Assembly (NCBI GenBank): GCA_963815655.1
Contig: CAWFHK010000001.1
Span: 186,001 to 250,000, forward strand
Length of the DNA stretch: 64,000 bases
Reading direction: 5' to 3'
Source: JAWOLE01 sp963815655
GTDB lineage: Bacteria > Acidobacteriota > Thermoanaerobaculia > UBA5066 > Gp7-AA6
Made by a program: the position numbers and the translations under genes. Each line of letters opens with the position of its first letter. Position 1 is the stretch's first letter. This document shows, piece by piece, positions 9,270 to 17,050 of the stretch. Under the pieces are notes generated by a model. That model was not told the origin of the DNA. It searched no databases and saw only the letters and a list, made by a program, of their open reading frames with translations.

Positions 9270-10643
9270 ATGGCGAAGGCGAAGATTCTGAAGTTCGACG
9301 CCGCGGGACCGGGCCTGTCCAAGCCGGAGATCCTGAAAGTGTGCAACTCGGAGAACGTCCGGTTCATGCGGCTTCAGTTCACCGATATCCTGGGAGTGAT
9401 CAAGAACGTGGAGATCCCGCGTTCCCAGTTCGACAAGGCGCTGGAAGGCGAGATCCAGTTCGACGGCTCCTCGATCGAAGGCTTCACCCGCATCGAGGAA
9501 TCCGACATGAACCTCGTGCCGGACCTCGCTTCCTTCGCGATCTACCCCTGGGCCCACAACGGCGGAGAGAAGGTCGGCCGCCTGATCTGCGACGTCTACA
9601 ACCCGGACGGGACTCCCTTCGCGGGCTGCCCCCGCATGACGCTCAAGAAGCAGATGGACAAGGCGGCCGCCCTCGGGTATGTCCTCGTGACCGGTCCCGA
9701 GGCGGAGTTCTTCCTCTTCCGGCGAGACGCCGGCGGCGACCCGATCGTGGACACGCACGACCAGGGCGCCTATTTCGACCTGACCCCGGTGGACCGGGGG
9801 GAGGAGGCGCGCCGCGACATCGTCCTCGCGCTCGAGCAGATGGGCTTCGAGGTCGAAGCGGCCCACCACGAGGTCGCGGCCGGCCAGCACGAGATCGACT
9901 TCAAGTACGCCGACGCCGTGACGACCGCCGACCGCGTCTCGACCTTCCGGTTCATCGTCAAGAAGGTCGCGATGGACCACGGCCTGCACGCGACCTTCAT
10001 GCCCAAGCCGATCTTCGGCATCAACGGCTCGGGGATGCACACGCACCAGTCGTTCCTCGATTCCAAGGGGAACAACGTGTTCTACGACCCGAAGGCCAAG
10101 TACCAGCTGTCGAAGACCGCTCTTCACTACACGGGCGGGATCCTGCGCCACGCGAAGGCCTTCGTCGCGGTCACGAACCCGCTGGTCAACTCCTACAAGC
10201 GGCTCGTGCCGGGATACGAGGCGCCGGTCAACGTGGCGTGGTCCATGCGCAACCGCTCGCCGCTCGTCCGGGTGCCGGCGCGGCGCGGCATGGGGACACG
10301 GATCGAGGTCCGCATGCCCGATCCGTCCTGCAACCCATACCTCGCCTTCGGCGTGATGCTCGCGTCGGGACTCGACGGCGTGAAGAACAAGATGGATCCG
10401 GGCGAGCCGGTGGACCGCAACGTCTTCAAGATGAGCGAGCGCGAGAAGCGGCGGCTGCGGATCGACCAGCTCCCGGCCAATCTCTCCGAGGCCCTCGACA
10501 ACCTGGAGAGAGACGACGTCGTGACCGAGGCGCTCGGCGAGCACATCCTGGCGCACTTCCTGGAGGCGAAGCGGGGCGAGTGGGCGGAGTACATCTCCAG
10601 GGTCCAGCCCTGGGAGGTGGACAAGTACCTGGATACATATTAG
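9270..10643 (+). CDS. glnA: Glutamine synthetase, type I-alpha
   Basis: 457 aa. Makes glutamine from glutamate, ammonia and ATP; dodecameric cytosolic enzyme. Recognisable motifs are FDGSSIEGF near 64-72, GSGMHTHQS, and the MRNRSPLVRVP loop. The region where GSI-beta enzymes carry the adenylylated Tyr (NLY) reads RNVFKM here, with Phe, so adenylylation control is unlikely. Arg74 in EGFTRIEESDM matches the Arg (Arg62 of Bacillus subtilis GS) that mediates glutamine feedback in GSI-alpha. ATG 9270 is chosen for its AAGGAG SD; an in-frame TTG 21 bp upstream has none. A strong intrinsic terminator follows, so this is a single-gene unit with its own promoter. Confidence 0.95.
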   Translation: MAKAKILKFDAAGPGLSKPEILKVCNSENVRFMRLQFTDILGVIKNVEIPRSQFDKALEGEIQFDGSSIEGFTRIEESDMNLVPDLASFAIYPWAHNGGEKVGRLICDVYNPDGTPFAGCPRMTLKKQMDKAAALGYVLVTGPEAEFFLFRRDAGGDPIVDTHDQGAYFDLTPVDRGEEARRDIVLALEQMGFEVEAAHHEVAAGQHEIDFKYADAVTTADRVSTFRFIVKKVAMDHGLHATFMPKPIFGINGSGMHTHQSFLDSKGNNVFYDPKAKYQLSKTALHYTGGILRHAKAFVAVTNPLVNSYKRLVPGYEAPVNVAWSMRNRSPLVRVPARRGMGTRIEVRMPDPSCNPYLAFGVMLASGLDGVKNKMDPGEPVDRNVFKMSEREKRRLRIDQLPANLSEALDNLERDDVVTEALGEHILAHFLEAKRGEWAEYISRVQPWEVDKYLDTY

Positions 10644-10672
10644 GGCAATTCGCCAAAACAGTATATGTTCTT

Positions 10673-10706
10673 AAGGCCAGACCTTCCTCTGGCCTTATTT
10701 TTTATT
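10673..10706 (+). terminator. Intrinsic terminator after glnA
   Basis: An 8-bp perfect stem, AAGGCCAG (10673-10680) with CTGGCCTT (10689-10696), an 8-nt loop and a following ATTTTTTATT tract. It begins 30 bp after the glnA stop and ends just before the homocysteine methyltransferase start. It is the clearest rho-independent terminator in the window. Confidence 0.9.
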
Positions 10707-10717
10707 AACATCATCGC

Positions 10718-11641
10718 ATGCAGCCATTTCCAGGCGTCGAGGACCTTCGGGCCCGAATCCGGGAGGGCCCCCCGATTCTTCTCGACGCGGCAATGGGAAC
10801 CCAGCTCGAGCGGCACGGAGCGCCGGTCGGGCTCCCCCTCTGGAGCGCCCGCGCGTTGATGGAGAGCCCGGAGCTCGTGCTGGCGATCCACCGCGCGGAG
10901 GCCGCCGCCGGCGCGGAGATCCTGACGGCCGACACCTTCCGGACCCACCGCCGCACGCTGGCCCGGGAGGGGCTCGAAGCGCGTTCGGCGGAGCTCACGC
11001 GCACGGCGGTCGCGCTCGCGCGCGAGGCGGCCCGCGGCTCCGGGCGCCCGGCTTTCGTGGTCGGGTCGCTCTCGCCGCTGGAGGATTGCTACAGGCCCGA
11101 TCTCACGCCGGACGGGGAGGCGCTCGAGCGGGAGCACGCGATGCAGGCCGAATCGCTCGCCGCCGCGGGCGTCGACGGCATTCTCGTCGAGACACAGAAC
11201 ACGGTCCGCGAGATGGCCGCGGCGACCCGCTGGGCGAAGGCCACCGGCCTTCCCGTGATCGCGTCCATGATCACGGACGGGCAGGGCCGTCTCCTCTCGG
11301 GAGAGTCGATCGAAGAGGCCGCGGCATCGCTCGCGTCGCTCAAGCTGGAAGCTCTCTCGATCAACTGCGTGCCCGCGCGCAGGCTCGGCGGCGACCTCGT
11401 TCGGCTCGCGAGCGCCGCTCCCGGCGTTCCCCTCGCCGCCTACGGCAACCTCGGGCCGCCGACCGGCGAGGACCGGACCGTCTTCACCGAGGCCGTTTCT
11501 CCCGAGGACTACGCGCTTCTCGCCCGCGAGTGGCTCTCGCTCGGCGCGCGCATCGTCGGAGGCTGCTGCGGCACGACGACCGCTCACACCGCCGCTCTCC
11601 GCCGGATGCTGGACGACCCGGAGACGGAGGGCGTCACCTGA
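10718..11641 (+). CDS. Homocysteine S-methyltransferase family protein
   Basis: 307 aa, a stand-alone version of the MetH/BHMT N-terminal barrel. The zinc-thiolate ligands of the family are present: Cys in LSINCVP and the Cys pair in GGCCGTTTAH near the C-terminus. ILLDAAMGTQLER at the N-terminus is also typical. It would transfer a methyl group from S-methylmethionine or another donor to homocysteine, or act as part of a split methionine synthase; no cobalamin-binding or activation domain is attached. It follows the glnA terminator by only a few bases, so its own promoter probably overlaps the terminator region. Its last 8 bp overlap the convergent queA. Confidence 0.85.
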   Translation: MQPFPGVEDLRARIREGPPILLDAAMGTQLERHGAPVGLPLWSARALMESPELVLAIHRAEAAAGAEILTADTFRTHRRTLAREGLEARSAELTRTAVALAREAARGSGRPAFVVGSLSPLEDCYRPDLTPDGEALEREHAMQAESLAAAGVDGILVETQNTVREMAAATRWAKATGLPVIASMITDGQGRLLSGESIEEAAASLASLKLEALSINCVPARRLGGDLVRLASAAPGVPLAAYGNLGPPTGEDRTVFTEAVSPEDYALLAREWLSLGARIVGGCCGTTTAHTAALRRMLDDPETEGVT

Positions 11642-12680
11642 TCAACATCGCATCGCCGTAGGAGTAGAAGAGGTAGCCCCGCCGGATGGCTTCCTCGTAA
11701 GCGTTCAGGACTCGTTCGCGGCCAGCGAAGGCGGAGACGAGCATCAGGAGAGTCGAGCGGGGCAGGTGGAAGTTTGTGAGAAGGGCGTCCACGACGCGGA
11801 ACTCGAAGCCGGGCGTGATGAAGATGCCGGCGGCGAAGCTCAGGTCTTCGTCCATGGCGAGGCCGCGGGGCCCAAGCGCCGCGGCTTCGAGCGAGCGCGT
11901 GACCGTCGTCCCGACGGCGACCACCCGGCGGCCCTGCTGTCGGGATCGGGCGATGGCCCGAAGGGTCGCCGCCGGCAGGACGACGTCCTCCGGATCGAAC
12001 GAGTGACTCTCCGTTTCGTCAGCCGTGACCGGCTTGAACGTCCCCGGGCCGACGGCGAGGGTCAGGTCGGCAATGGCGACTCCGCGGTCCCGGATCCTCC
12101 CCAGGACCTCCTCGGTGAAGTGGAGGCCCGCGGTCGGCGCGGCGACAGCCAGGGGTTCCCGCGCGAAGACCGTCTGGTAAGCCTCGCGGTCCTCCGGCCT
12201 GTCGGGAGCTCCCGGCTCCCGCCGGATGTAAGGAGGCAAGGGGACGTTGCCGAGGCGTTCGAGGAGCTCCTCGTCGATCTCCAGGCGGAAGGCGACCTCG
12301 CGCCGGCCGTCCTCTCCGACGCGTTCGACGAGCCCTTCGAGCCCTTCGGCGAATCGGATCGTCCGGCCTCTTTTCGCGCGCCGCCCCGGTTTGGAGAGGG
12401 CCTCCCAGCGGCGGAGATCGCCGCCGACAGGCCGCAGGAGAAACACTTCGACGAGCCTCCCTTCCTCGTCCCGCCCGTAGAGCCGCGCGCGGCGGACGCG
12501 CACGTCGTTTCGGACGAGCACGTCTCCCTCTCCGAGGAGCTCGGGAAACTCGGCGAACTTCCGGTGCTCGATGGCCCCCGTGTTTCGATCGAGGACCAGG
12601 AGACGGCTGGTGCCGCGGGGCCGCGCCGTCTGCGCGATGCGGTCGCCTGGAAGGAAGTAGTCGAAAAGCTCGACGCGCAC
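11634..12680 (-). CDS. queA: tRNA preQ1(34) S-adenosylmethionine ribosyltransferase-isomerase
   Basis: 348 aa, full length. Adds the ribosyl moiety of SAM to preQ1 at the tRNA wobble position to give epoxyqueuosine. Diagnostic segments are the N-terminal FDYFLPGDRIAQTARP, VLVRNDVRVRRARLYG, PTAGLHFTEE, and the C-terminal LLTNFHLPRSTLLMLVSAF. Start is a GTG (12680) beginning MRVELFDY. No tgt, queG or other queuosine gene is adjacent. The 3' end overlaps the convergent methyltransferase by 8 bp, and the 5' side abuts an AT-rich heptamer inverted repeat shared with the divergent RNase Z-like gene. Confidence 0.95.
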   Translation of the reverse strand: MRVELFDYFLPGDRIAQTARPRGTSRLLVLDRNTGAIEHRKFAEFPELLGEGDVLVRNDVRVRRARLYGRDEEGRLVEVFLLRPVGGDLRRWEALSKPGRRAKRGRTIRFAEGLEGLVERVGEDGRREVAFRLEIDEELLERLGNVPLPPYIRREPGAPDRPEDREAYQTVFAREPLAVAAPTAGLHFTEEVLGRIRDRGVAIADLTLAVGPGTFKPVTADETESHSFDPEDVVLPAATLRAIARSRQQGRRVVAVGTTVTRSLEAAALGPRGLAMDEDLSFAAGIFITPGFEFRVVDALLTNFHLPRSTLLMLVSAFAGRERVLNAYEEAIRRGYLFYSYGDAMLIR

Positions 12681-12685
12681 GGCCC

Positions 12686-12769
12686 GATTTTAGATTCTGG
12701 ATTTTCGGTTTTGGATTGAAAGATGCGTGTATTTGTTCAATCCAAAATCTAAAATCGAAAATCCCAAAT
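12686..12769. repeat. Heptamer inverted repeat, AT-rich word
   Basis: Left arm 12686-12720 is five exact 7-nt units (GATTTTA, GATTCTG, GATTTTC, GGTTTTG, GATTGAA). The right arm from 12736 is TTCAATC, CAAAATC, TAAAATC, GAAAATC, CCAAAT, roughly the reverse complement, around a 15-nt loop. It fills the whole gap between the divergent queA and RNase Z-like starts, and its last bases run into the ATG at 12768. The low GC stands out sharply from the flanks. Confidence 0.9.
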
Positions 12770-13616
12770 GTCTCCCGACTATCTCGAAGGCCGTGGCCGG
12801 GTGCAGATCACCGCGGCCGGTATCGCGATGGAAGGCGTTTCGATCGCCGGACGCGAGTCCTTCTACAAGCTGCCGGGGTTCCGGACGCTCCTGGAATTCG
12901 GGCGCGCCCCCGAAGACACGGTCTCCTACGCGACCGTCTGCCTGACGCACGGCCACCTCGACCACGCCGCGGGCCTCGCCCACCACGCCTCTCGCCGGCG
13001 GCTGGACGGGATGCCCGCCGCCCGGGTCTTCGCGCCCGACGAGGCCGTCGCGGACCTGGAAGCGTGGCTCGCCTTCTCCCAGCGCCTGGAGAACGTGGAT
13101 TACGGCCTCCACGTCACCCCCGCGGCGCCGGGGGCGACCTTCCGTCTGCGAAACGACCTGGAGCTGAAGATCCTCCCCGGCCGGCACCGGGTTCCCACGG
13201 TCGGCTACCTCTTCAGCGAGATCAAGCACAAGCTGCGGGAGGAGTTCGTCGGCCTGCCGGGGGAGAGGATCGCGGCCCTGCGCGCGCAAGGCGTCGAGGT
13301 CGCGTTCCGCCAGGAGATGCCGCTCCTCGCCTACCCGGGCGACTGCGCGCCGGCGGTCTTCGACGCCGCCCCCGAGCTCTTCCTGGCCCGCGTGCTTCTC
13401 ATCGAGTGCTCGTTCGTGCTCCCGGAAGACCGCGAGCGGGCCAGCGCCTACGCGCACCTCCACCTGGAGGATTTCGTCGAGCGCGCCTCCGAATTCCGCA
13501 ACGAGGCGATTGTCCTGACCCACTTCTCCCAGCGCTACCGTGTCGAGGAGATCCGCCGGGCCCTCCAAACCCTGCCGGACTCCCTCGCCGGGCGCGTGAT
13601 CGCTTTTCTGGCCTGA
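12768..13616 (+). CDS. RNase Z-like metallo-beta-lactamase-fold protein
   Basis: 282 aa. THGHLDHAAG at residues 60-69 is the HxHxDH zinc motif, and YPGDCAP, HLHLEDF and LTHFSQRY supply the later metal ligands in the arrangement used by ribonuclease Z (tRNA 3' endonuclease). The early GRCP-like FGRAPED and the LDGMP insertion resemble short plant-type RNase Z proteins. It could be the tRNA 3'-processing enzyme or a hydrolase of unknown substrate with the same scaffold. The ATG sits at the edge of a heptamer repeat and no SD precedes it, so initiation may depend on the repeat region or be weak. Confidence 0.75.
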   Translation: MSPDYLEGRGRVQITAAGIAMEGVSIAGRESFYKLPGFRTLLEFGRAPEDTVSYATVCLTHGHLDHAAGLAHHASRRRLDGMPAARVFAPDEAVADLEAWLAFSQRLENVDYGLHVTPAAPGATFRLRNDLELKILPGRHRVPTVGYLFSEIKHKLREEFVGLPGERIAALRAQGVEVAFRQEMPLLAYPGDCAPAVFDAAPELFLARVLLIECSFVLPEDRERASAYAHLHLEDFVERASEFRNEAIVLTHFSQRYRVEEIRRALQTLPDSLAGRVIAFLA

Positions 13617-13711
13617 CCCGTCCAAATCAAAGTGACCCCGGCTTGGAAGGCGGACAGGGAATGATGAGAGTGCATCTCCCCCCCGGGGGCCAGCTCCTAA
13701 GCTGGAGCGGC

Positions 13712-14740
13712 ATGTTCTGGAACGCTCTCCTTCGGTTGACGATGGCTGTCTGCCTTGCCGGCCAATCGGCGGTCCGGAAACCGGTACAGGTCGAGGAGCA
13801 TGTCGCGGTCGAACGAGTCGTCATCACCGGCCATGTCATAGACAAGTTCGCGAAAGCCATTCCGGGGCTCGTCGCGGACGACTTCCGTGTCAGCGTGGAT
13901 GGAACACTGACTCCGATCGAATCGGTCGAGTGGATTCCGGCGGGTGCCGATTCAGAACCGCGCCCGCCGATCGTTCACCCCGAGGAGCCTCCGCAGGTCC
14001 TGGACCCGCGCCTGGCCCCGCACCCTCGCCTGACTGTCATGCTCTTCCAGTGGGAGATCGCCGGGCAGAAGGACGTTGGGTTCGTCAGGATGATGCGCCA
14101 GGCGAAACGCCTCGTCGAGGCTTCCCCTTCCGACGATCGATTTGCCGTCTTCGGTTTTGGCTCCAGTCTGCGGCTTCTTCAGGACTTCACGAATGATCGC
14201 GCGAGCATCGAGCGCGCAATTCTGAGTATCCGAAGCCTGAACTGGAAGCGTCAGCCCGGAGAGGCCGGTGGCCCGACCATCGCCGCCGGATCGGACGAAT
14301 GCGGCAAGCCCGACTCCATCGAGGCGGCGTTCACGTGCATTGGAACAGCGCTTCAACGCATGCCCGGGTCGAAGGCGCTGCTCTTCTTCGGTTGGACCGC
14401 CGCCACGACCCGTGACACATGGCGTGTCCGTGCCCCGGCGATCATCGAGGCGGTGGCGAAGGCCGAGACCTCCGTGTTCGTCCTGGATGTCAGCGACGGA
14501 AGGCGCTCCAAGGTCGTGCTCCTGGAGAGCCTGAAGACGCTCGCCTTCGAAACCGGGGGTTCTTACCAGGAAACCTACGTTTTCCCGGACCTGGCAAGAC
14601 AACGCGTGCAGAGCTCTCTCGACGGCTACTACGAATTGACCTTCCGGAACCCGGGGATCCATCGCGGCTGGCATGAAGTCGAGATCGAACTGACCCGCCG
14701 CGTCGGCACGCCGCTCTTCCGCCGCTGGTTCCAGGATTGA
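13712..14740 (+). CDS. Secreted VWFA-related domain protein with degenerate MIDAS
   Basis: 342 aa from ATG 13712, chosen because GGAG lies at 13703-13706 and the first 20 residues (MFWNALLRLTMAVCLAGQ) form a signal peptide. An in-frame ATG at 13661 is possible but would put 17 residues before the signal. The layout matches the VWFA-related proteins abundant in Acidobacteriota: a short Ig-like N-terminal segment (VITGHVIDKFAKAIPGLVADDFRVSVDG), then an integrin-like fold. Where a metal site DxSxS is expected the sequence reads LTVMLFQWEIAG, so divalent-metal binding through a canonical MIDAS is unlikely. The end (YYELTFRNPG) is typical. Function unknown. It converges with the STN protein gene. 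Confidence 0.7.
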   Translation: MFWNALLRLTMAVCLAGQSAVRKPVQVEEHVAVERVVITGHVIDKFAKAIPGLVADDFRVSVDGTLTPIESVEWIPAGADSEPRPPIVHPEEPPQVLDPRLAPHPRLTVMLFQWEIAGQKDVGFVRMMRQAKRLVEASPSDDRFAVFGFGSSLRLLQDFTNDRASIERAILSIRSLNWKRQPGEAGGPTIAAGSDECGKPDSIEAAFTCIGTALQRMPGSKALLFFGWTAATTRDTWRVRAPAIIEAVAKAETSVFVLDVSDGRRSKVVLLESLKTLAFETGGSYQETYVFPDLARQRVQSSLDGYYELTFRNPGIHRGWHEVEIELTRRVGTPLFRRWFQD

Positions 14741-14757
14741 GCCGGGAAACGGAACGG

Positions 14758-15138
14758 CTACTCGGGTTGGCCGCGAGCGTCGGAGAGCAGTTTCTCGGGT
14801 CTGCCGACCCGGAGGACCCTGCCCTCCAGAACATAGCCCAGGCCGTTCATCCTCAGGATGAGATCGAGCGCCTGGTCCCAGGGCACGTCGTTCAGCCGGA
14901 CGGTCACCGAGCCGTTGACGTCCGGGTCGATCGCGATATTCGTCTTCGTCAGCTCCGCGAAAGTCCGCAGGACGTCCTTCAGATCGGCGTCTTTCAGGTC
15001 GAGTGAGATGGTCTCGCCGACGAATCGCGACTCCGGATCGGCCGAACGCTTCTTAGACCGGGCGGCCTGCGCCTCGGCCGCCGAAAGCAAGAGCACGAGC
15101 GCGAGAATCGCGGCGCCACTCCTCACACGGTTCCTCAT
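14758..15138 (-). CDS. Secretin/TonB N-terminal (STN) domain protein
   Basis: 126 aa. A signal peptide (SGAAILALVLLLSAAEAQA) is followed by one STN-type domain: ISLDLKDADLKDVLRTFAEL, then TNIAIDPDVNGSVTVRL, then a WDQALDLILRMNGLGY segment, as in the periplasmic domain of PilQ. The rest of a secretin (the beta barrel) is absent, so this is a free domain that could dock on a secretin or TonB-like partner. I start at ATG 15138, directly before the signal peptide; the frame is open further upstream but only as a shadow through a hairpin-rich gap. It is the last gene of the minus-strand MoxR/VWA block, though 195 bp separate it from the previous gene. Confidence 0.7.
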   Translation of the reverse strand: MRNRVRSGAAILALVLLLSAAEAQAARSKKRSADPESRFVGETISLDLKDADLKDVLRTFAELTKTNIAIDPDVNGSVTVRLNDVPWDQALDLILRMNGLGYVLEGRVLRVGRPEKLLSDARGQPE

Positions 15139-15332
15139 CGTTTGAGAAGGATAACGCCGGACGAGGGCCCCGGTCGCGGCGCGAGGAGTCTCCCAAGTAA
15201 CCGCAGGGAGGAGCCTCGCGCCGCGGGAGCGAAGCGCTTGCGTGGAATCAGGCGGGCGGTCGAGGCCGCATCCGGCCGAGCCGCCCGCCGGTGCGCCGCA
15301 GGCGCAGATTTCACACAAGCGCGGAGCGACGG
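15139..15332 (-). other. Structured intergenic region with two GC-rich hairpins
   Basis: Two inverted repeats occupy this 194-bp gap. An 11-bp perfect stem, GCGGCGCGAGG (15176-15186) with CCTCGCGCCGC (15214-15224), is extended inside by CTCCC/GGGAG (15190-15194 and 15206-15210). About 20 bp further a second imperfect palindrome centres on GGCGGGCGG...CCGCCCGCC. No T-run follows, so neither is an obvious terminator. It could be a leader structure of the STN gene, a repeat family member, or an RNA-stability element. Confidence 0.55.
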
Positions 15333-15803
15333 TTAACGACCGGGCGTCACGCGGTCGAGGTCCGCCCGGCGCTCTTCGACGACCCAGGCGCCGAGATGGC
15401 TCCTCCAGGCGAGCGCGGAGAGCGGCGAAAGAACGAACTCGACGTTCGAACCGTCCGATCGGGTGAGGCGCAGCGCCTCGAGGCGGAGGAGCTTGCGGCC
15501 CGACGCCAGCCGCCGGCCCGTCGCGATCTTGTGGATCCTCGGCGTGTCCACGGTGACCGATTCTCCGAAGAGGCCCATGAACTGGAGCGCCTGCGGCGTC
15601 AGCCCGAGCACGCCGGGGATCCGGCGATACCGGCCGGTCACGAGGTCCGCCCGGGTCAGGAGCTTGAAGCTCTCCCCCTCTCGCAGGATGGCCGCCTGCG
15701 CCAGCCGGTCCTGGGCGCTCTTCAGGAGCGCGCGCGGCACGAGGATGAGCCCGACGACCGCGGCGATCACGGCGACGAGGCCCCAGAGGAGGAGAGTCGT
15801 CAA
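15333..15803 (-). CDS. Membrane-anchored protein of unknown function
   Basis: 156 aa. One N-terminal transmembrane segment (LLLWGLVAVIAAVVGLILV), then a soluble domain of about 125 residues rich in Arg and Leu containing short hydrophobic strands (GVLGLTPQALQFMGLFGESVTVDTP). That domain resembles a small PH-like or beta-sandwich fold, but I recognise no named family. Its start overlaps the stop of the upstream VWA gene by 4 bp (ATGA), so it is part of the same translation-coupled block and may anchor or assist the VWA/MoxR pair at the membrane. Confidence 0.7.
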   Translation of the reverse strand: MTTLLLWGLVAVIAAVVGLILVPRALLKSAQDRLAQAAILREGESFKLLTRADLVTGRYRRIPGVLGLTPQALQFMGLFGESVTVDTPRIHKIATGRRLASGRKLLRLEALRLTRSDGSNVEFVLSPLSALAWRSHLGAWVVEERRADLDRVTPGR

Positions 15804-16885
15804 TGCAGGAACTTCTTTCGGTTGCGGATGTAATCGGTGAAGAGGAATTCCGCGAGGTTGTAGGGGGAGGCGTAGTAGGCGCGCCCCCGGTTGATCTTGG
15901 TCAACTTGTCCACGAAGTCCACGAGGTGGCTGTCGGTCGCGATCATGAAGGTCGTGATGGTAATCCCGTCGCGGCGGCAGGCGTCCGCCTCTTCCAGCGT
16001 CCGGTTCACGATTTTCAGATCCAGGCCGAAGGGGTTCTTGTAGAGCCTCCCCCTCTCCCAGATCGCGGAGGGCTTGCCGTCGGTGATGAGGAAGACTTGC
16101 TTGTTCGGGTTCTTCTTGTGCTGCAGCACTTTCCGGGCGAGCGCCAGGCCGGCCCGCGTGTTGGTGTGGAACGGCCCGACCTGGGTCTTCGAGATCTCGG
16201 AGATGGGGACCCTCTTCGCGTCGTCGCCGAAGAGGAGGACGTCGATCGAGTCCTTCGGGTATTTCGACTGGATGAGCTCGACGAGCGCCAGCGCCACCTT
16301 CTTGGCGGGCGTGAAGCGGTCCTCGCCGTAGAGGATCATCGAATGGGAGATGTCGATCGCGAGCACGGTCGCGCAGGAGGTCAGGTGCTCCTCCTCGTGG
16401 ACCTCGAAGTCCTCCGGTTCCAGCGTGATGTTCTCGACGTCACGGCGCACGGCGTTGCCGATCGTCCGGATGCCGTCGATCGCCGTCGGGTTGTCGCCGA
16501 ACTCGTACGGCCGCGTCTCCGGCAGGAGCTCGCCGCCCGACCCAGCGCGCGGGATCGAGTGGTAGCCGGCGCCTGACTTGGAGAGCGACGAGAAGATCTC
16601 TTCCAGCGCGGAGCGGCGGATCTGCCGCTCGCCCGCCGCGGAGAGCGCGAGCTGTCCGTCGCGGTCCTCGACGATCTCGTTCTTCTGGAGGGCCTTCGCG
16701 AACTCATCGAGATCGATCGAGGAATCGATAATCCCGCGATCCTGCAGATACTTCATCCACCGGAGCGCTTCCTCGACGTCTCCGCCGGTCTGGAGGACGA
16801 GCTGCAGGAAGAGCTTGACCAGCTCCTGGTACGTCAGCAGAGCCCGCAGCAGATCGACCGGGTAGTCGGAGTAGCGGTACCTCAT
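15800..16885 (-). CDS. VWA-domain protein, partner of MoxR-type ATPase
   Basis: 361 aa. The C-terminal half is a von Willebrand A domain with an intact MIDAS: LAIDISHSM (DxSxS), the later Thr in FHTNTRAG, and LITDGKPS. The N-terminal 150 residues are helical (YRYSDYPVDLLRALLTYQEL) as in the VWA proteins that work with MoxR/ChlI-like AAA+ ATPases in metal insertion or complex remodelling. Start ATG 16885 is chosen because MRYRYSDYP begins the conserved part; the frame upstream only reads through a repeat. Its cognate ATPase is probably 17843-19390, from which it is separated by an aldolase gene and two repeats. Confidence 0.85.
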   Translation of the reverse strand: MRYRYSDYPVDLLRALLTYQELVKLFLQLVLQTGGDVEEALRWMKYLQDRGIIDSSIDLDEFAKALQKNEIVEDRDGQLALSAAGERQIRRSALEEIFSSLSKSGAGYHSIPRAGSGGELLPETRPYEFGDNPTAIDGIRTIGNAVRRDVENITLEPEDFEVHEEEHLTSCATVLAIDISHSMILYGEDRFTPAKKVALALVELIQSKYPKDSIDVLLFGDDAKRVPISEISKTQVGPFHTNTRAGLALARKVLQHKKNPNKQVFLITDGKPSAIWERGRLYKNPFGLDLKIVNRTLEEADACRRDGITITTFMIATDSHLVDFVDKLTKINRGRAYYASPYNLAEFLFTDYIRNRKKFLH

Positions 16886-16902
16886 TGGAGTTTTGACCAG
16901 AG

Positions 16903-17011
16903 GCGGGCGGGGGCGCGGACCCCCCACCCCGCCCCTACGGCGCGAAGGCACCACCGGGGCAGCCCCCGGCCGTGCTCATGGTGCCGTAGGGGCGGCCCTT
17001 GCGGCCGCCCG
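16903..17011. repeat. GTAGGGGCG-type intergenic inverted repeat
   Basis: The left side carries CCCCGCCCCTACGG and the right side CCGTAGGGGCGGCCCTTG followed by GCGGCCGCCCGCC, giving long inverted arms around about 50 bp. Similar repeats with the GTAGGGGCG core occur between genes in many GC-rich and environmental genomes. It lies just upstream of the VWA gene and downstream of the aldolase, bounding one side of the aldolase insertion. A single half copy (CGCCCCTACG) recurs near 25222. Confidence 0.75.
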
Positions 17012-17050
17012 CCTCCCGTCATTGATTCCGGGCACGCCATGGCTCGGATT

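Noticed and set aside
12768..13616. Arylsulfatase or lactonase identity for the metallo-beta-lactamase protein
   Set aside because: The LTHFSQRY ending and ligand order fit RNase Z better, although substrate remains unproven.
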